From Biscogniauxia marginata (taxonomy: Eukaryota > Ascomycota > Sordariomycetes > Xylariales > Xylariaceae): a stretch of DNA of 64,000 nt. Numbering within the stretch: the first letter of the stretch is position 1; each line of letters starts with the position of its first letter. The position numbers and the translations under genes were made by a program. The stretch lies in the NCBI GenBank assembly GCA_022695795.1, contig MU404061.1, positions 186,001 to 250,000 of the forward strand. The letters run 5' to 3'. Under the pieces are notes generated by a model. It did not search any database and was not told the DNA's origin. It saw nothing but the letters and a program-made list of their open reading frames with translations. Shown piece after piece: positions 1 through 12,025 of the stretch.

Positions 1-2280
1 ATCAAAGAAGAGTTATAGGAGGACATCTCGGAAGATTAGTAAAAAGAAGCATTTGAGGAAGAAGAAAAGGAAAAAGAAGAAATGCCTAAAAGAAAAGACA
101 AATAGGCAAGATAACCCCAACCTTTTAAAGATAAGTAACCACTTTTAGACGATAGCGACCCCAATAACTCGGACGACGACAACAATATGACAACCCTCGA
201 CGTAAAGGGTTTTAAACTAATTGCACTTAGTAAATATGATGGGTTAAACGATCTAAAAAGATTTTTGATTTAAGTTGAAACCTACTTATAGTTTTATCAT
301 AAAACGATTACTACTAAGGAATAAAAGGTTTTTACAGTGTTTTAGCTCCTTACCGGAACCGTTTTAACCTAGTTTTAACTAGTGTTAAAAGATCATTTAG
401 AAAACGGATTAAACGCTTAAAAAGACACGAAAAAAGTCTTCAAAAATTATAAAGAGTTTAAAAAACAATTTAGGTTTATGTTTAGTAATTTAATCTTTAA
501 GTAATAAGCCGAAGCTCGACTTTATAAACTACAATAAAATAAAAAGGCTTTAAATTACGCTATTAAATTTAAAAAACTCGCAAACCAGTTATAACTACTT
601 ATCGAAAACCTATATTACTTGTTTTATTAAGGGTTAAAAAACCATATAAAAAATGAGTTATATAAGATAAACCTATACAAAAAAAGGAACCTAGGGAAGT
701 TTAATAACTACGTTATAATAGTAATTGCTATTAATAACGAGAACTTTAAATAATACCTTAAAAAGAAAAAAACGGTATAACGAAGGAATGGCGACTAATT
801 AAAAGGAGGAAATCATAAAAGCGGTGCCGGAACCAGAAAAGGTACGAGAATAAAGTTAAATCTCATTAAAATTAACGTTATTTAAAAAGAACGAAAGAAA
901 CGAGATAAATTAACCATTAAATGTTTTAACTATAGAAAGAAAAGACATTATAAAAACGAGTATTAAAGTCCTAAAAAACAGGAACTAAAAACAAGAGGAA
1001 TTTCTTAACCCGAAAAAAGAATTGTTAAAACAAAGGTTTAATTTAAAAATAATAAAAAGATAAACTAAATATTTATTATTAGCACTATTAAGGCAGAAAA
1101 GATTAAAGAGGTTTTTATAAAAAGAATTTATAAATCTTATTAAGTTAACCGCAAAAACTATTTAAAAGATGACTACTTATATTTAAGACATCTCATATTA
1201 AAACAAACTAGATAAAGATATAATAAAGGCGAATTATTATATATATGCGATAATTACAAGCTAGGATATAACTTAGGAATTAAGTTAAACCATAGTAATC
1301 TACATTGGAGCCATTATAAGAACGATAAATGTGAAACTTATTAAAGGAAAAGCCAGCATAACAGCTTAAATTAGAGGTTTTACATAAATAATAACTATAA
1401 TGTTTATTAAAGCTCAAGGGAATATGTATCGTTATATTGAAGCTTTTATATTAACGACGTTTATTAAGTATATAAAAGTTTTAAGGATAAAGCCGGTTAC
1501 TATCCTCAAAAACTAGAGAGTAACGACACGAAAGAAAATAAGTGTATTTATAATAACACTTCATAATAGCCATATTACTTTAAAGCATGTTATTTTCATT
1601 TAAGCTCCAAAAAAAGCTACGAAGTAATAACTAAAAGTTATATGTGTTACACCTCGGTACTATGTGATATATACGACTTACTCGAAATAGGTTTCGAAAA
1701 AAACGAGATAAAAAAAGAATTATAAGAATTATAAAAGGAACTATATCTTTTATAATAACTCGAAAAACGAACTAAATACGACATTAATCTATTCGGCTTT
1801 ATAGAGAAACACTTAATAAAGCAGTAAATAAAAACACGTGCGATTAAACGAAGCTATAAACGAATCACTAAAATATACCTCAAAAAAAGAGAGAAACTCC
1901 CAAAAATCAATATAAACCTAAAAAGAGATATTAAGATACTCCTAGCAAGTAAACTTAGTAATTACTTCTTCTATTTAAGGATAATCCAGAACTTCAAAAA
2001 ATTCCAAGTTAATAAAATAGACTTAAGCTATAAAAAGGCTCTCGAAAAAGAATTAAAGTTTTAATGTATAAGATTTTATATAAAGGATAAACCTTTTACC
2101 CCTTACTATGTAAAGGGTAATTAAAAAGATTATTTAAGTAATAATTGCTGGAAACACGCTTTCATGAAAGCCTAAGAATAAAAGGATATCTAGGCTATAA
2201 CAACTAAAAGAAAACCAAAAAGGAAGGAACGTAGAAAACCAAAAAACGGCAAAAGCTCTCGCTAGTAAAGCAGCGAGAAG
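1..2280 (+). pseudogene. Gag pseudogene with CCHC knuckle and long Cys-rich tail
   Basis: Frame 1 can be followed from base 1 to about 2280 if stops are read through. Bases 220-560 match the capsid region of gypsy Gag (a YDG-x-N-DLKRFLIQVE-like stretch after restoring the Gln stops in mind). At 922-960 lies a damaged CCHC zinc knuckle: first Cys and the His survive, two of the Cys codons read TAT. Unusually, the same frame continues for about 1.3 kb past the knuckle. This part still shows pairs such as Cys-x-x-Cys and several TAT codons that may be former TGT, so it may once have been a Cys/His-rich region. A basic Lys/Arg stretch follows at about 2200-2260, just before the switch to the pol frame. 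Confidence 0.8.
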
Positions 2281-2289
2281 CTATAAATA

Positions 2290-5200
2290 ACAAATCCTTA
2301 TATAAAGTCCAATTAGGACTTAATAATATTATTATAACTAAAGTCAGGTATAATGAAAAGAAGTATAAAGCCTTAATAGATTTAGGAGCAAATAAAAGCT
2401 ATGTCTTAGTAAAAATAACTTAAAAAAACAAAATATTATAAGTATATAAACAAAATCTATATAAGCTATAGAACTTTAAAAGAAATATATTTAGTTACGA
2501 GAATAATAAAGTGCTAAAAGAAATAATTCCTCTCTTAATAACTATTTAAGGATATCTCAAATAAGTTATTTTTAACATTATATATATATTAAATCACGAT
2601 ATAATCTTAAGAATGAATTAACTTAAAAAAAACAATTCACAAATAAATTTCGAGATAAACATGCTTCATTAAAATTAGAAATAAGAGGAGTTAATTATTA
2701 CGGGTTACGAAATAAGTACCGTAAATAACTCTAGAGAAACAAATATAAAAACAAAACATATTACTTATATAATTCAAGTAACTAAACCTGAAAATCTAAT
2801 GAAAAAAGTACCGCGTAAGTACCTCCATTTCTATAAATTATTTAAAAATAAAACAAAAAAAGAATTACTAAAACATAACTAATGAGATTACTAAATCCAC
2901 TTTAAAGAAGAAAAACAACTAAAATTATTCTTAGTATATCTTATAAATTAAGAAAAATAAAAAGCATTATAAAAGAGAATCTAGGAGAATCTCGATAAAG
3001 GATATATTTGAGAATCTAAATTCTCGTTAAGATACCCGGTAATTATAATACCTAAAATCAACAAAAACGAGAAATAATATGTTAATAAAAAAGGAAACCT
3101 AGTGTGGAAACAAGTAATTGACTATCGACACCTTAATAAAATAACCAAAAAAAACGGGTATTCGTTACTACTAATAAAACTTATAAAGGGATAAATTAAC
3201 AAAGCTTAAATCTTTATAGCATTAAACCTTCACGATAAATACTATATAATTAAAATAACCAAGGAACACAAATAATATACAGCCTTCCGAACGATATATA
3301 GATATTATAAGTATAAAGTTATGCTATTTAGACTTATTAATGCACCCACTACATTTTAACATATAATTATAATAGTCCTTCGTAAATTTCTGGATAAATT
3401 TGTATTTGTTTACCTAAACGATATATTAATTTACTTAAAAAACGAGAAAGAATATAAGGAACATATAAAGTAAATGTTGGAAGCCCTGGAAAAGGCGAAC
3501 CTACTTATTTATTCAACCAAAAATAAATGGCATATTAAAAAACTAAACTATTTAGGGTTTATAATAAGTTTAGGAGAAATTCACATTTAAAAAAGAAAAA
3601 TAGCAATAATTAAGGATTGGCTAGAACCCAAAAATATTATAGACGTACACACATTTCTTAGCTTTATTAACTATGTTAGACAACTTATTAAGGATTTTAG
3701 GCGTATCGCCAAACCATTAATAGAATTAATTACCCTAGTAAAAACAAGAGAGGCTTTTCATTTCACTAAAGAAGCTAGACGGGCTTTTTAATAACTAAAA
3801 GAAGTCGTAACTAGTAAGGTTATATATAAACTTCTAAATGAAAATAAAAAGAAACAACTAAGAACAAACGCTTTAAATTTCGCTATTAAAGTAGTCTTAG
3901 AGCAATTAAAAAACAATAAAAAATAGTACCCAGTCGCGTACCTATTCAAAGCACTATATAGTACTAAACTAAATTATCAAATTTATAATAAGGAGTTATT
4001 AGTAGTCATCAAAGCACTAGAAAAATGGGAACTATAACTCAACAAAACCAAGAAACCTATCGACATTTATTTAAACCACAAGAACCTTACATAATTCATA
4101 ATAACATAAACGTTTAACCAAAGACACGAGCGTTAAATGATTTTCCTATTTAAATTCAATTTCAGAATCTAGCACATCAAGGGAAAGGAAAACATCTAAA
4201 CAGATCTTTTTAACAAAAAAGGAAATTATGAATTAAAAATCAATAAAAAAAATATTTAAATATTTAAATAATAAAATAACAAATTAATTGTATTAGCTTA
4301 TATATAAATCAACATAAAAGACTAGAAATAACGTTTCAAGGAAAATTACAATTAAAAAAAAAAACAATTATAATCTTAATAAGAATCCAGCGACGAACTT
4401 CTTTTATATAAGGAAAAGGTATATATACCAAAATAAGTACAAGATGAATTCGTTAAAGAATTTCACGAATATCCTCTACATAGCCACCAAGGGATTTTCA
4501 AAACAGTAAAACGACTTCAAAAGGAATTCGACTTTCCAGGAATACGACAAACAATTAAAAAAATTATAAAAAATTGTAACATTTGTAATAAAGCTAAAAC
4601 ATCACGACATAAACCATATAAACTATTATAATTAACCTAAATACTTAATAAAACATGGAATATAATTACATAGGACTTCGTAATGAAACTTCTAAAGTCA
4701 AAAGATCTTACCATAAGAATACCTTATAACAGCATATAAATAATCGTTAATAAACTCACGAAATACGCCTACTTCTTACCATTTAACGAATTAAACACAA
4801 TAAAACAATTAACTTTTAACTTCTTAAAAGAATATGTTAACAAATATGGGTTATTAAAACGCGTTATTTTAAATAAAGATAAGTTATTCACGTCAAAATT
4901 TTAAACTAACTTAATAAAACGAATAAAAATTAAATAAAAGTTATTTATAGCATATTACCCTTAAATAAATAAGCAAACAAAAAGATTAAACTAGATAATA
5001 GAACAATATTTGCGAAGTTATATTAACTAAGAAATAAACAACTAGGTAAAATTATTATTAATAGCTTAAATAGCATATAACACTTTAATTAACAAAAACA
5101 TAAAGATATCACCACATAAGGCAGTGTATAAGTAAAAGGCGGAAGCTTAAAAACAACCGATTAAACTCACGAAAACGCCAAAAGTCAAGATAAAAGCCCT

Positions 5201-5760
5201 AAAAGTAGAAATACTATCCAAAAAGATTTAGGTAGTATAATAACGGCTACAAAAAGAATTATAATTTATTTAAAATAGAATAATAAAAAAAGAATTAAAG
5301 GACTAATTCTTAAAAAAGGAAACATAATTTACTTACTTCGCTAACGACAAGGCATAACATTAAAAACACCTTAAATTAAAACAAAGTAACCTAACAAAAA
5401 ACTTAAATTCAAAAAATTAAAACTATATAAAATCGAGAAAGTTATTTCGAAAATTAACTACAAACTAATACTACCAAAAAAATCTAGAATATATCCTATA
5501 TTTCATATTTCACTTTTAAAACCAGCACTAAATAACGCCATACTAAAAAACCAACTAGAATTTAAAAAAAACCCTAATAAATACGAAATAAAAAAAATAC
5601 TAAATTCAAAACAAATTAAAGGTTAATTATAGTATTTTGTTAAGTAAAAAAGCTACCCACCAAAAAAGAACACTTAAAAACCGCTTAAACATTTAAAGAA
5701 TTTAATAAATAAACTTAAGAACTTTTACCGCTAAAACCCGGATCGCCTAAAGGGACTTAA
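2290..5760 (+). pseudogene. Pol pseudogene: protease, RT, RNase H, integrase, chromodomain
   Basis: Frame 3, that is -1 relative to Gag. The protease core reads LIDLGANKS at about 2373-2399. The RT catalytic box reads YLNDILIY at 3411-3434, where the first catalytic Asp is changed to Asn, as GAC-to-AAC would give. The RNase H entry motif TDAS is now TNAL near 3860. Integrase has its zinc-binding His pair at about 4458-4495 and the CNIC pair at 4575-4590. Catalytic Asp codons remain at 4674 and about 4878. The chromodomain (about 5582-5720) lies in frame 2, so at least one indel fell between 4.9 and 5.58 kb. It keeps the SYPPKKNT-x-KPLKHL core, with the aromatic-cage Trp codons turned into stops. 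Confidence 0.9.
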
Positions 5761-6479
5761 AAATCCGATTCGCAACCTAGTCGAGCCTAGTCGAAAGAGG
5801 GGAAAACCTCCAAAACAAACACACCTTACTTAAATTCAAATTAACACAGCGATTCCTTTATACGCTACTATTTTATATTAAAACGCTATTACTTTACCTC
5901 AAAAAGCTTTTACTCTTTTAACTCATCCAAGTTTTTAAGTTCACGTTAAATAAATTTTACTCCCCGCTCGCGAAAAAACTCGGATTATCAATCTAAACAA
6001 AACATATAAACTAAAAGCTCTTAAAAGCTTTAAAAAATACGTCGGTACTCCTTAAAAGCTACATATTTCGCTTTATTAATACGCAGTTTTTTCAAACAAA
6101 TATTTTCCAAGGAATTAAAAGAAATGCGATTCCTATCGCATTAAGAAATGTTTATTTCAATATAATTCTAACACTTTTTACGATTTTCTAACATTTTATA
6201 AGTAAAGCCCCGATCGAAACAGCAGAAACACAGCATAATTTCGAAACCAAACTCGGTAATCGCAAAAACCAACTCACAACGATATTTAATAGAACTTTTC
6301 TTCGAATCTAATTAAGAACGTTTAATTATTCTATTTAAAGATATAATGAAAAATAATAAATACTAACTTAAAGCGTTTTAAGGACAAAACAAATTAAAAA
6401 GAAGAAATAATATTACGAACTAATAAAGGTTAAAAAGGTAAATAGTTATATAAATATAAGTCACGTAACTTATAATAGC

Positions 6480-6602
6480 ATTCTTTATAACTCTTATAAA
6501 GAATAAAAAAGAATAAAGGTATTCTCTATAACTCTCACAAAAAATAAAAAAGAATAACAATATTCTCTATAGTTCTTACAAAAAATAAAAAATAAAAATT
6601 AT
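6480..6602. repeat. Three tandem copies of a 41-bp unit
   Basis: Units start at about 6480, 6521 and 6562. Each begins ATTCT(T/C)TATA and ends in a run of A-rich AATAAAAAA(G)AATAA. The copies differ at several sites. They lie downstream of the chromodomain within the AT-rich block, so they are probably part of the 3' LTR or the adjoining untranslated region of the element. Confidence 0.7.
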
Positions 6603-7048
6603 AAATGTTAGGCATTATCCTAGAAAAAAATTTAATATAAAAAGAATAAAATCCCCCTCCTATTTAGTCATTCATTTCTAGTTCCTTAACTATCAATCTA
6701 AAACTACAGTCACTCTTTAATACTATAATAAAAATACCTTAAAACCTTTCTAACGAACAAAACATTGTAAATAAATTGAACCAATCTTAACCCATTGTTA
6801 CCTGCAAATCAAGAAAACCCAGTACGTACTCACCTGTGAAGTCAGCTGACTAGGAACACATAGGGAGGTTCGTCACAGAAACAAGGTATTCACGTACCCC
6901 TGGAGTTCCATTTGATCAGAAGTCAGTTTTATAGTAAATACCATCATCATGAGGTAGTGCTTGAGTAATGAAGCTAGTGCAAGTACATGTTGAAATATAC
7001 GCCTCACTAGATAGGTAAGCTAAGGCACATAACCTTGTTCCCTATAAA

Positions 7049-8177
7049 TTAACATTCCATGCTTGGATCCAGATACCGCATTGTGTTTTTAGTCCAAGCT
7101 TCATTCCCACTCATCTGAAATTCTAGCCCCTTTAGATATGCTCTCACGGCCTCGGTGTCCTCCACCTCATCAAGAATTTCTTGTGAAAGCTTTTCGTGAG
7201 TCCGCTCGAATTCTCTACACAGGACATATAAGACATGCTTTGCAGCATCCGTAGGGATATTGGCCGCTTCACTCAGAGTGCTAACACCCGAACAGAGAGA
7301 ACCACCTTCGGCGTGTAAAGTTTTGCTGGCAAAAACCTCCTTTTCATAACTGAAAATATCATTCAAAACAGAGAGGTGTTTTGAACAGTTTCTTTCAGCA
7401 GCATCCAAGATGGTCAAGTCTTCGGGAGATATGCGAAGATTCATGGAAAATCGCATGAGAGACATTAGGATCCTGCATCAATCATCAGATATAAATGGAA
7501 CAAAAATGAGAGGTAAAGCAAACTGACGCATTTCCCACATCTATCTCCCGATACTTCAGGTACTCCTTAAAACCCTTAGGTTCCAATCGGACAGGATCAG
7601 TCTGAGCCCTCAGGAGTTCGAACGTAGGCTCCAGCATGGCGTTGGCCAACTCGAGATCATGGGCTCTCATGCTCTCCCAAATGTCCCATGACATATACTC
7701 GACAGGAATACTGCGGTCCGGGCGTACATCTCCACGACAGATTGGAATCAGATTCTCGACGTAAGCCCTGCCATCCTCAATAGACATGTCTTCAAGGAGA
7801 TCTTGGGAATTTGAGAGTCCTCAGTCAGTCTAGAATGTCATTTGATAACGTTGATAGAGCATCATAGGCCTTGGCCCAGGGGATACGAGAAAGATGCAAC
7901 ACTCACCATCAATCAAAAATAGAAGCGTCAGCAATCTACAAGCAAAGGAAATCCTATCGTTCAGGGCCCTCGGGAATAAGGAACATGTCGCTCGAGGGAA
8001 TGCTGAGCCAACAAATTTCTTGCGTGCTTTCTCATCTGGGAAAGGCCAATGCTGCAAGAAATAGTCATTGACTTCAACGCTGACCTCCCTTTCGAGAGGG
8101 TGAATCTCTACCACCAAGCAAGAAGGAGGGTAACGTAAGTCGTCGGTAGACTTAAGGTCAGAAATAGTGGAAGGCAT
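7049..8177 (-). CDS. Class I sesquiterpene synthase (aristolochene-synthase-like family), three exons
   Basis: Exons 8177-7907, 7789-7528 and 7472-7049 join in phase to 318 residues, a normal length for fungal sesquiterpene cyclases. Both introns (117 and 55 bp) have GT-AG ends. The family cyclises farnesyl diphosphate after metal-assisted loss of diphosphate, in the cytosol. Visible motifs: the aspartate-rich site D90-D91-M-S-I-E95, whose second Asp is completed by splicing; the NSE triad N215-D-I-F-S219-Y-E-K-E223; and the terminal Arg310-Tyr311 pair that binds diphosphate. The N-terminal HWPFP and LLTLLFLID stretches are typical of the family. The acidic motif is the DDxxxE variant, not DDxxD. 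All catalytic elements look intact. The product cannot be told from sequence. The gene lies 250 bp from a RIP-mutated transposon yet shows no RIP stops. Confidence 0.93.
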
Positions 8178-10624
8178 TGCGGGTAGCGTATAACTGTTTT
8201 CTAAGGCTCTAGAGGTCGTGACAACTATTAGAATTTAACTGATTCAGTATTGCCATAGACAAGACCGAATATATATATATATATATCCATTATATCTCGA
8301 TGTTAGAGCAGATGATCTCAGTGGACCCTTTCTGGAAGAGGCAGTGCCCGAGACTCCGGTGAATATCACTGCCAAGTAATCAGTATAGCTGATGTAATTC
8401 ATCGTGTTCTTTCACTGAAAAAAAGCCGAAGGGCACTTCCTGTTTTGAGGTTTCACCCTCGGAGGACTGTTAAGGAGTCTAGGCTGTTACCTTGAAAACC
8501 TTAAGCGGCGCCTATCGAGAAACTCGATTTCGCGGGTACGCTCGTTACCATCTTTGACGGCAAGTTCTCATCCCCGAATGTTTCGTGGAGAAGCACTGAG
8601 TAGCAACGAAAGATAAATCGAAACTACTCGACTGGTTTAACTCCCAACCAAAGGTCGACACAGGAGTGCCTGATTCCTATCAGATATCATGCTGAAGTTG
8701 AGCCGAACTGAGCTTCATACCAGTGCTATAGCTTGAGTCTAGCTCAAGTTTGACTTTCGCGAGCGCCCTAAGTACATTCCGATTCCCCGAGAGGAGTATT
8801 CTACATTCACTTATACCAACGGACGGCTCGAAAAAAAATCTCTTGCGACGATGTCACTAGCTATCTTTTCCCCGGTAGGTCATATGACCTCTCATCTACC
8901 TTCCATATCATGGCCTTAATAGGGACTCTGGGGTACATCATCATAACTGAAGGCCATAATCTCTCAAGGACGGTTCTATGATCCCAAAGGGTACTATGAT
9001 GGTATATTGCGCACGCCGAGAGCTTGGATTCGGGCGCTTGTCCATACTCAGAACAATTCGTCGCGGTTTACTTCATTAAAGTGTGTTACGAAGACCCGAC
9101 TTATCAGGGTAAAGTGCAATATCTCACCCACAACTGACATTTGGATGCGGGCATCGCATGTGTCCAGGGTAGGGTGAAAGTTCCACCAGTCAACCTGTTT
9201 TTTCCTTCCCTTACGTTACTAAGCTGAACATTCTCTAGGCGCTTCTTTGCAGCCAATGTGGTTAACAGGCCCATAATCTACCTGGTCAGAAACATGATTT
9301 CAACTATGAGGGTGGACAGCAAAGACCCCACAGTTTTCACTTCGCGGTCCAAAAACATTCATAACCACAATATTATATTTACTTCTAGATGATGAAGTTA
9401 TGGAGCGGAGTATGGTAAGGCCAGGTAATCTTCGGTCAAACCCTAGGGACCCCGTCAGCTCGCAAAGAACGTCTATGGTCGAAAACACGTGGTGTTGATT
9501 ATCAATTACCTAGCGGAAACCAATGATACTTACTTCTAGCCCACCTATATGGCTGCAAGAGCTAGTAGGGATATTTTTGAGATAAAAGCAGATTATTCTC
9601 TGGATAGGCGACACACATAGGTGGCCTTGCGGAATGCTGAGATTAGCTTATCAGTGCTTCCATGTATTTAAACACCAAAATATTATAGTTTGCAAAGAAG
9701 TGGGTGTCTGCAGAGTCTGTCGTGAGGTTGGCGTTGCGACTTTCATGACTTGCGATCTGATGTTTATACTACTAGGTTACACTTCAAATACTACATATTA
9801 GAATGATCAATCGCGTCAGAAACCAACAAACATATGAGTTACACGGCATATCAAGACCACTCGATTATCTGTGTTCATAAGCTGCGTTCCTAAGAATTGT
9901 AAAACAGTACCCTGCTCTCCAAATAGTTCTGAGTGTAAGACGGTGAGTTACCTCCCGCCACCACCCTGCATACAGAAGGTATATTTGGCGATGTACAAGG
10001 TAAGCAGCATTACTTGGCGCCAAGGATCTGGGCCTATAAAATGCAGATAGGCTATCTCCCCTTCCCATCTATCCTTCGTCGAAACAACATGTATCACTTT
10101 AAGAAAGGTTGTCTCAAAATGTACAGTTCATACCATGAAGATATCACGACGCAAACCTTGACAGTACGAAAGATTATAGTTACTGCACTGCTCAAGAAAT
10201 TGTGAACAATGATTTATAGACGAACGGTCACTTCTTTTACGCAGCTTATTATTTGACTTCCGGTTGGTCCTGTACAGCTTGTTCCCAGCTACTGTAAGCT
10301 TCCATGGGCAACTGCCCCAACAACAGGTTAGTATCAGCGAGCCTCATGATAGTGAATCGATATCACTCGACGTCAAGATGTAAGCATTGGTGGGGATATG
10401 CTGTGCGACACACGTTTGCGTCCCATCCCCCCTCTACAGCTCGTTGTCAGCACAGCCTTGTGATTAGTTGACATATCTCTCACATTTGCCGAGTGGACCA
10501 ATCACCTAGTCCTCTAGTTGACCTATTTAGACCAGCATCTTCGTAGAATATGCCAACGGCAGCAGGCTCAATTAATCTTTATCCTAGCAAGTTATAAACT
10601 TCAGTCATCTAAATACTCTTAGCA
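8178..10624. other. Intergenic 2.4 kb between terpene synthase and regulator
   Basis: Divergent promoter region, since the cyclase is on minus and the regulator on plus. It holds an (AT)n tract at about 8271-8286 and only short overlapping frames without family features. One minus-strand frame around 9100-9200 has a protein-like look (Trp-Trp-Asn-Phe) but no motif I can name. I see no RNA gene. Confidence 0.5.
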
Positions 10625-12025
10625 ATGTTCAACAGTTGGATATTTAAAGCCGACGGAGCATTGTCTGAGCGTAAACGAACATTTGACCCTGGTACGGGGA
10701 AGACGGTCTGTCCGCAAGCATGTAGCCATTGCCGAGCCAAAAAGCTGAAGTGTACGGGCGAGAGATCGGGTTGCCAACGTTGTAAGGCACTGTCCAGGGC
10801 CTGTGTCTACATTCAGTCTGCACGAGGTCAACATGGAGCCAATAACCGTAGGGCCGATCAATCAGAACGGAAACCTACGACGCCAGAGAAGCAGCAACAT
10901 CGAAAGCGCTCGACCAACAGCAAACACGTCGAAGATGGGTCCCCAAGGGGAAGTGGTCTCGTAGATGACCTGCTGATCAACCCCGTGAGCACCGAGCGAT
11001 CACATGCCCGGTCGAACCCTCCAACTTCACCCCAGTCAACATTGCCCAAACCGTCAACCGACAGCCCTAGTATATCACCACCACCATCATCATCATCGTT
11101 GCCCGTATCCCGAGCTTCACTTGTATCCGGAGACTTTAGCCCGAATGGCGAAGCGACACCATTGCCTTTCGACCTTGAAAGTTTCTTTGTTGACCCAGGA
11201 GGACCGGACGAGAATTATGTCACTGCCGATATGATGATGCTGGCGGATAATTCGGGGAACATTGATCTTTCAGATCAAGTGAACTCTGCTGGCTGCTCGG
11301 AGTCATCCTCCTTGTCCTCGCTAGACATTTATTCGGTTCTAGGAGGACTGAGCAACCACACAAACGAACACTATCTCTCGCAAGGACCATGTATGGGGGA
11401 TCTAGGGCCGTTTTACCCGTCATTAACGGCCGAGACAGATTTTGAAATGGTACTCGATTCAACTCCTACTTCATCATTTCTGTCATCCCCAGAATCGATG
11501 AGTTCTTGTGAATGCCTCCAACGCATTCTCCTTCTCATGGATGAGGTGGAGGACATGTTGGGGGAGGAGTCGTCAAGCATCATCGAAGAGATGCCAGACT
11601 TGGTGCTAGCAACGCACAAGGAGGCTCTACGTCACATGCGAGAAATGCTACAATGTGCAAAGTGTGCCGGCTCGGTTGAGAATATGACGGTTCTGACGTT
11701 CTTAGCGGCTAAGCTGGCACGGCTTTGTCGGCGCGTGCCACGCGCGCTGAATATGAATCGGAATCCCGACAGTGTCATGCGGAATACATTCGCTGAAGAT
11801 GAAGGCAGTGTTTGCATTCGAAGCTACAAGGTCGACTCGTTAGACGAATACCAGGCGGTAGTACGCGGGCTTCTAGAGCTTCAGCTTCACGAACTTAATG
11901 ATCTTGTCAAGCAGCTGGTGAATGTTTCACTAAGCTTGGAGTCCGATGCCATGGCAAGACGTCTGGCAGCAGCCAAGAGAACACTCGCTGCTATACCCCT
12001 TACTTCAGGGTCTAGCTTCAAATGA
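10625..12025 (+). CDS. Zn(II)2Cys6 transcription factor of the AflR family
   Basis: Intronless, 466 residues. The binuclear zinc cluster is at Cys33, 36, 43, 50, 53 and 60 (spacing 2-6-6-2-6), followed by a basic segment and a long Ser/Pro/Thr-rich linker (about 80-180) with a serine run near 150. The C-terminal third (about 295-460), starting at the CLQRILLLMDEVEDM helix and including the Cys pair in QCAKCAGS, matches the AflR-type regulatory domain found in activators of fungal secondary-metabolite clusters. Such factors act in the nucleus on the genes of their own cluster. It sits between an intact terpene synthase and several broken tailoring genes, so a role as pathway activator is the simple inference. 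The frame is undamaged. Confidence 0.92.
   Translation: MFNSWIFKADGALSERKRTFDPGTGKTVCPQACSHCRAKKLKCTGERSGCQRCKALSRACVYIQSARGQHGANNRRADQSERKPTTPEKQQHRKRSTNSKHVEDGSPRGSGLVDDLLINPVSTERSHARSNPPTSPQSTLPKPSTDSPSISPPPSSSSLPVSRASLVSGDFSPNGEATPLPFDLESFFVDPGGPDENYVTADMMMLADNSGNIDLSDQVNSAGCSESSSLSSLDIYSVLGGLSNHTNEHYLSQGPCMGDLGPFYPSLTAETDFEMVLDSTPTSSFLSSPESMSSCECLQRILLLMDEVEDMLGEESSSIIEEMPDLVLATHKEALRHMREMLQCAKCAGSVENMTVLTFLAAKLARLCRRVPRALNMNRNPDSVMRNTFAEDEGSVCIRSYKVDSLDEYQAVVRGLLELQLHELNDLVKQLVNVSLSLESDAMARRLAAAKRTLAAIPLTSGSSFK

Larger units (their letters stand above)
1..6790 (+). mobile_element. RIP-degraded Ty3/gypsy chromovirus retrotransposon, 5' end outside the window
   Basis: A retrotransposon reading on the plus strand. 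Order of parts: Gag with a CCHC knuckle (about 922-960), protease core (about 2375-2400), reverse transcriptase, RNase H, integrase and a C-terminal chromodomain (about 5582-5720). That order, with integrase after RT and a chromodomain last, defines chromoviruses of the Ty3/gypsy group. Nearly all glutamine codons have become TAA or TAG, tryptophan codons have become stops, and Gly, Asp and Cys codons carry G-to-A changes. This is what RIP does on both strands. The block is strongly AT-rich and base composition returns to normal near 6770-6800, which I take as the 3' edge. LTR ends were not resolved, and the 5' half of Gag and the 5' LTR lie upstream of base 1. The copy cannot be active. Confidence 0.93.
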
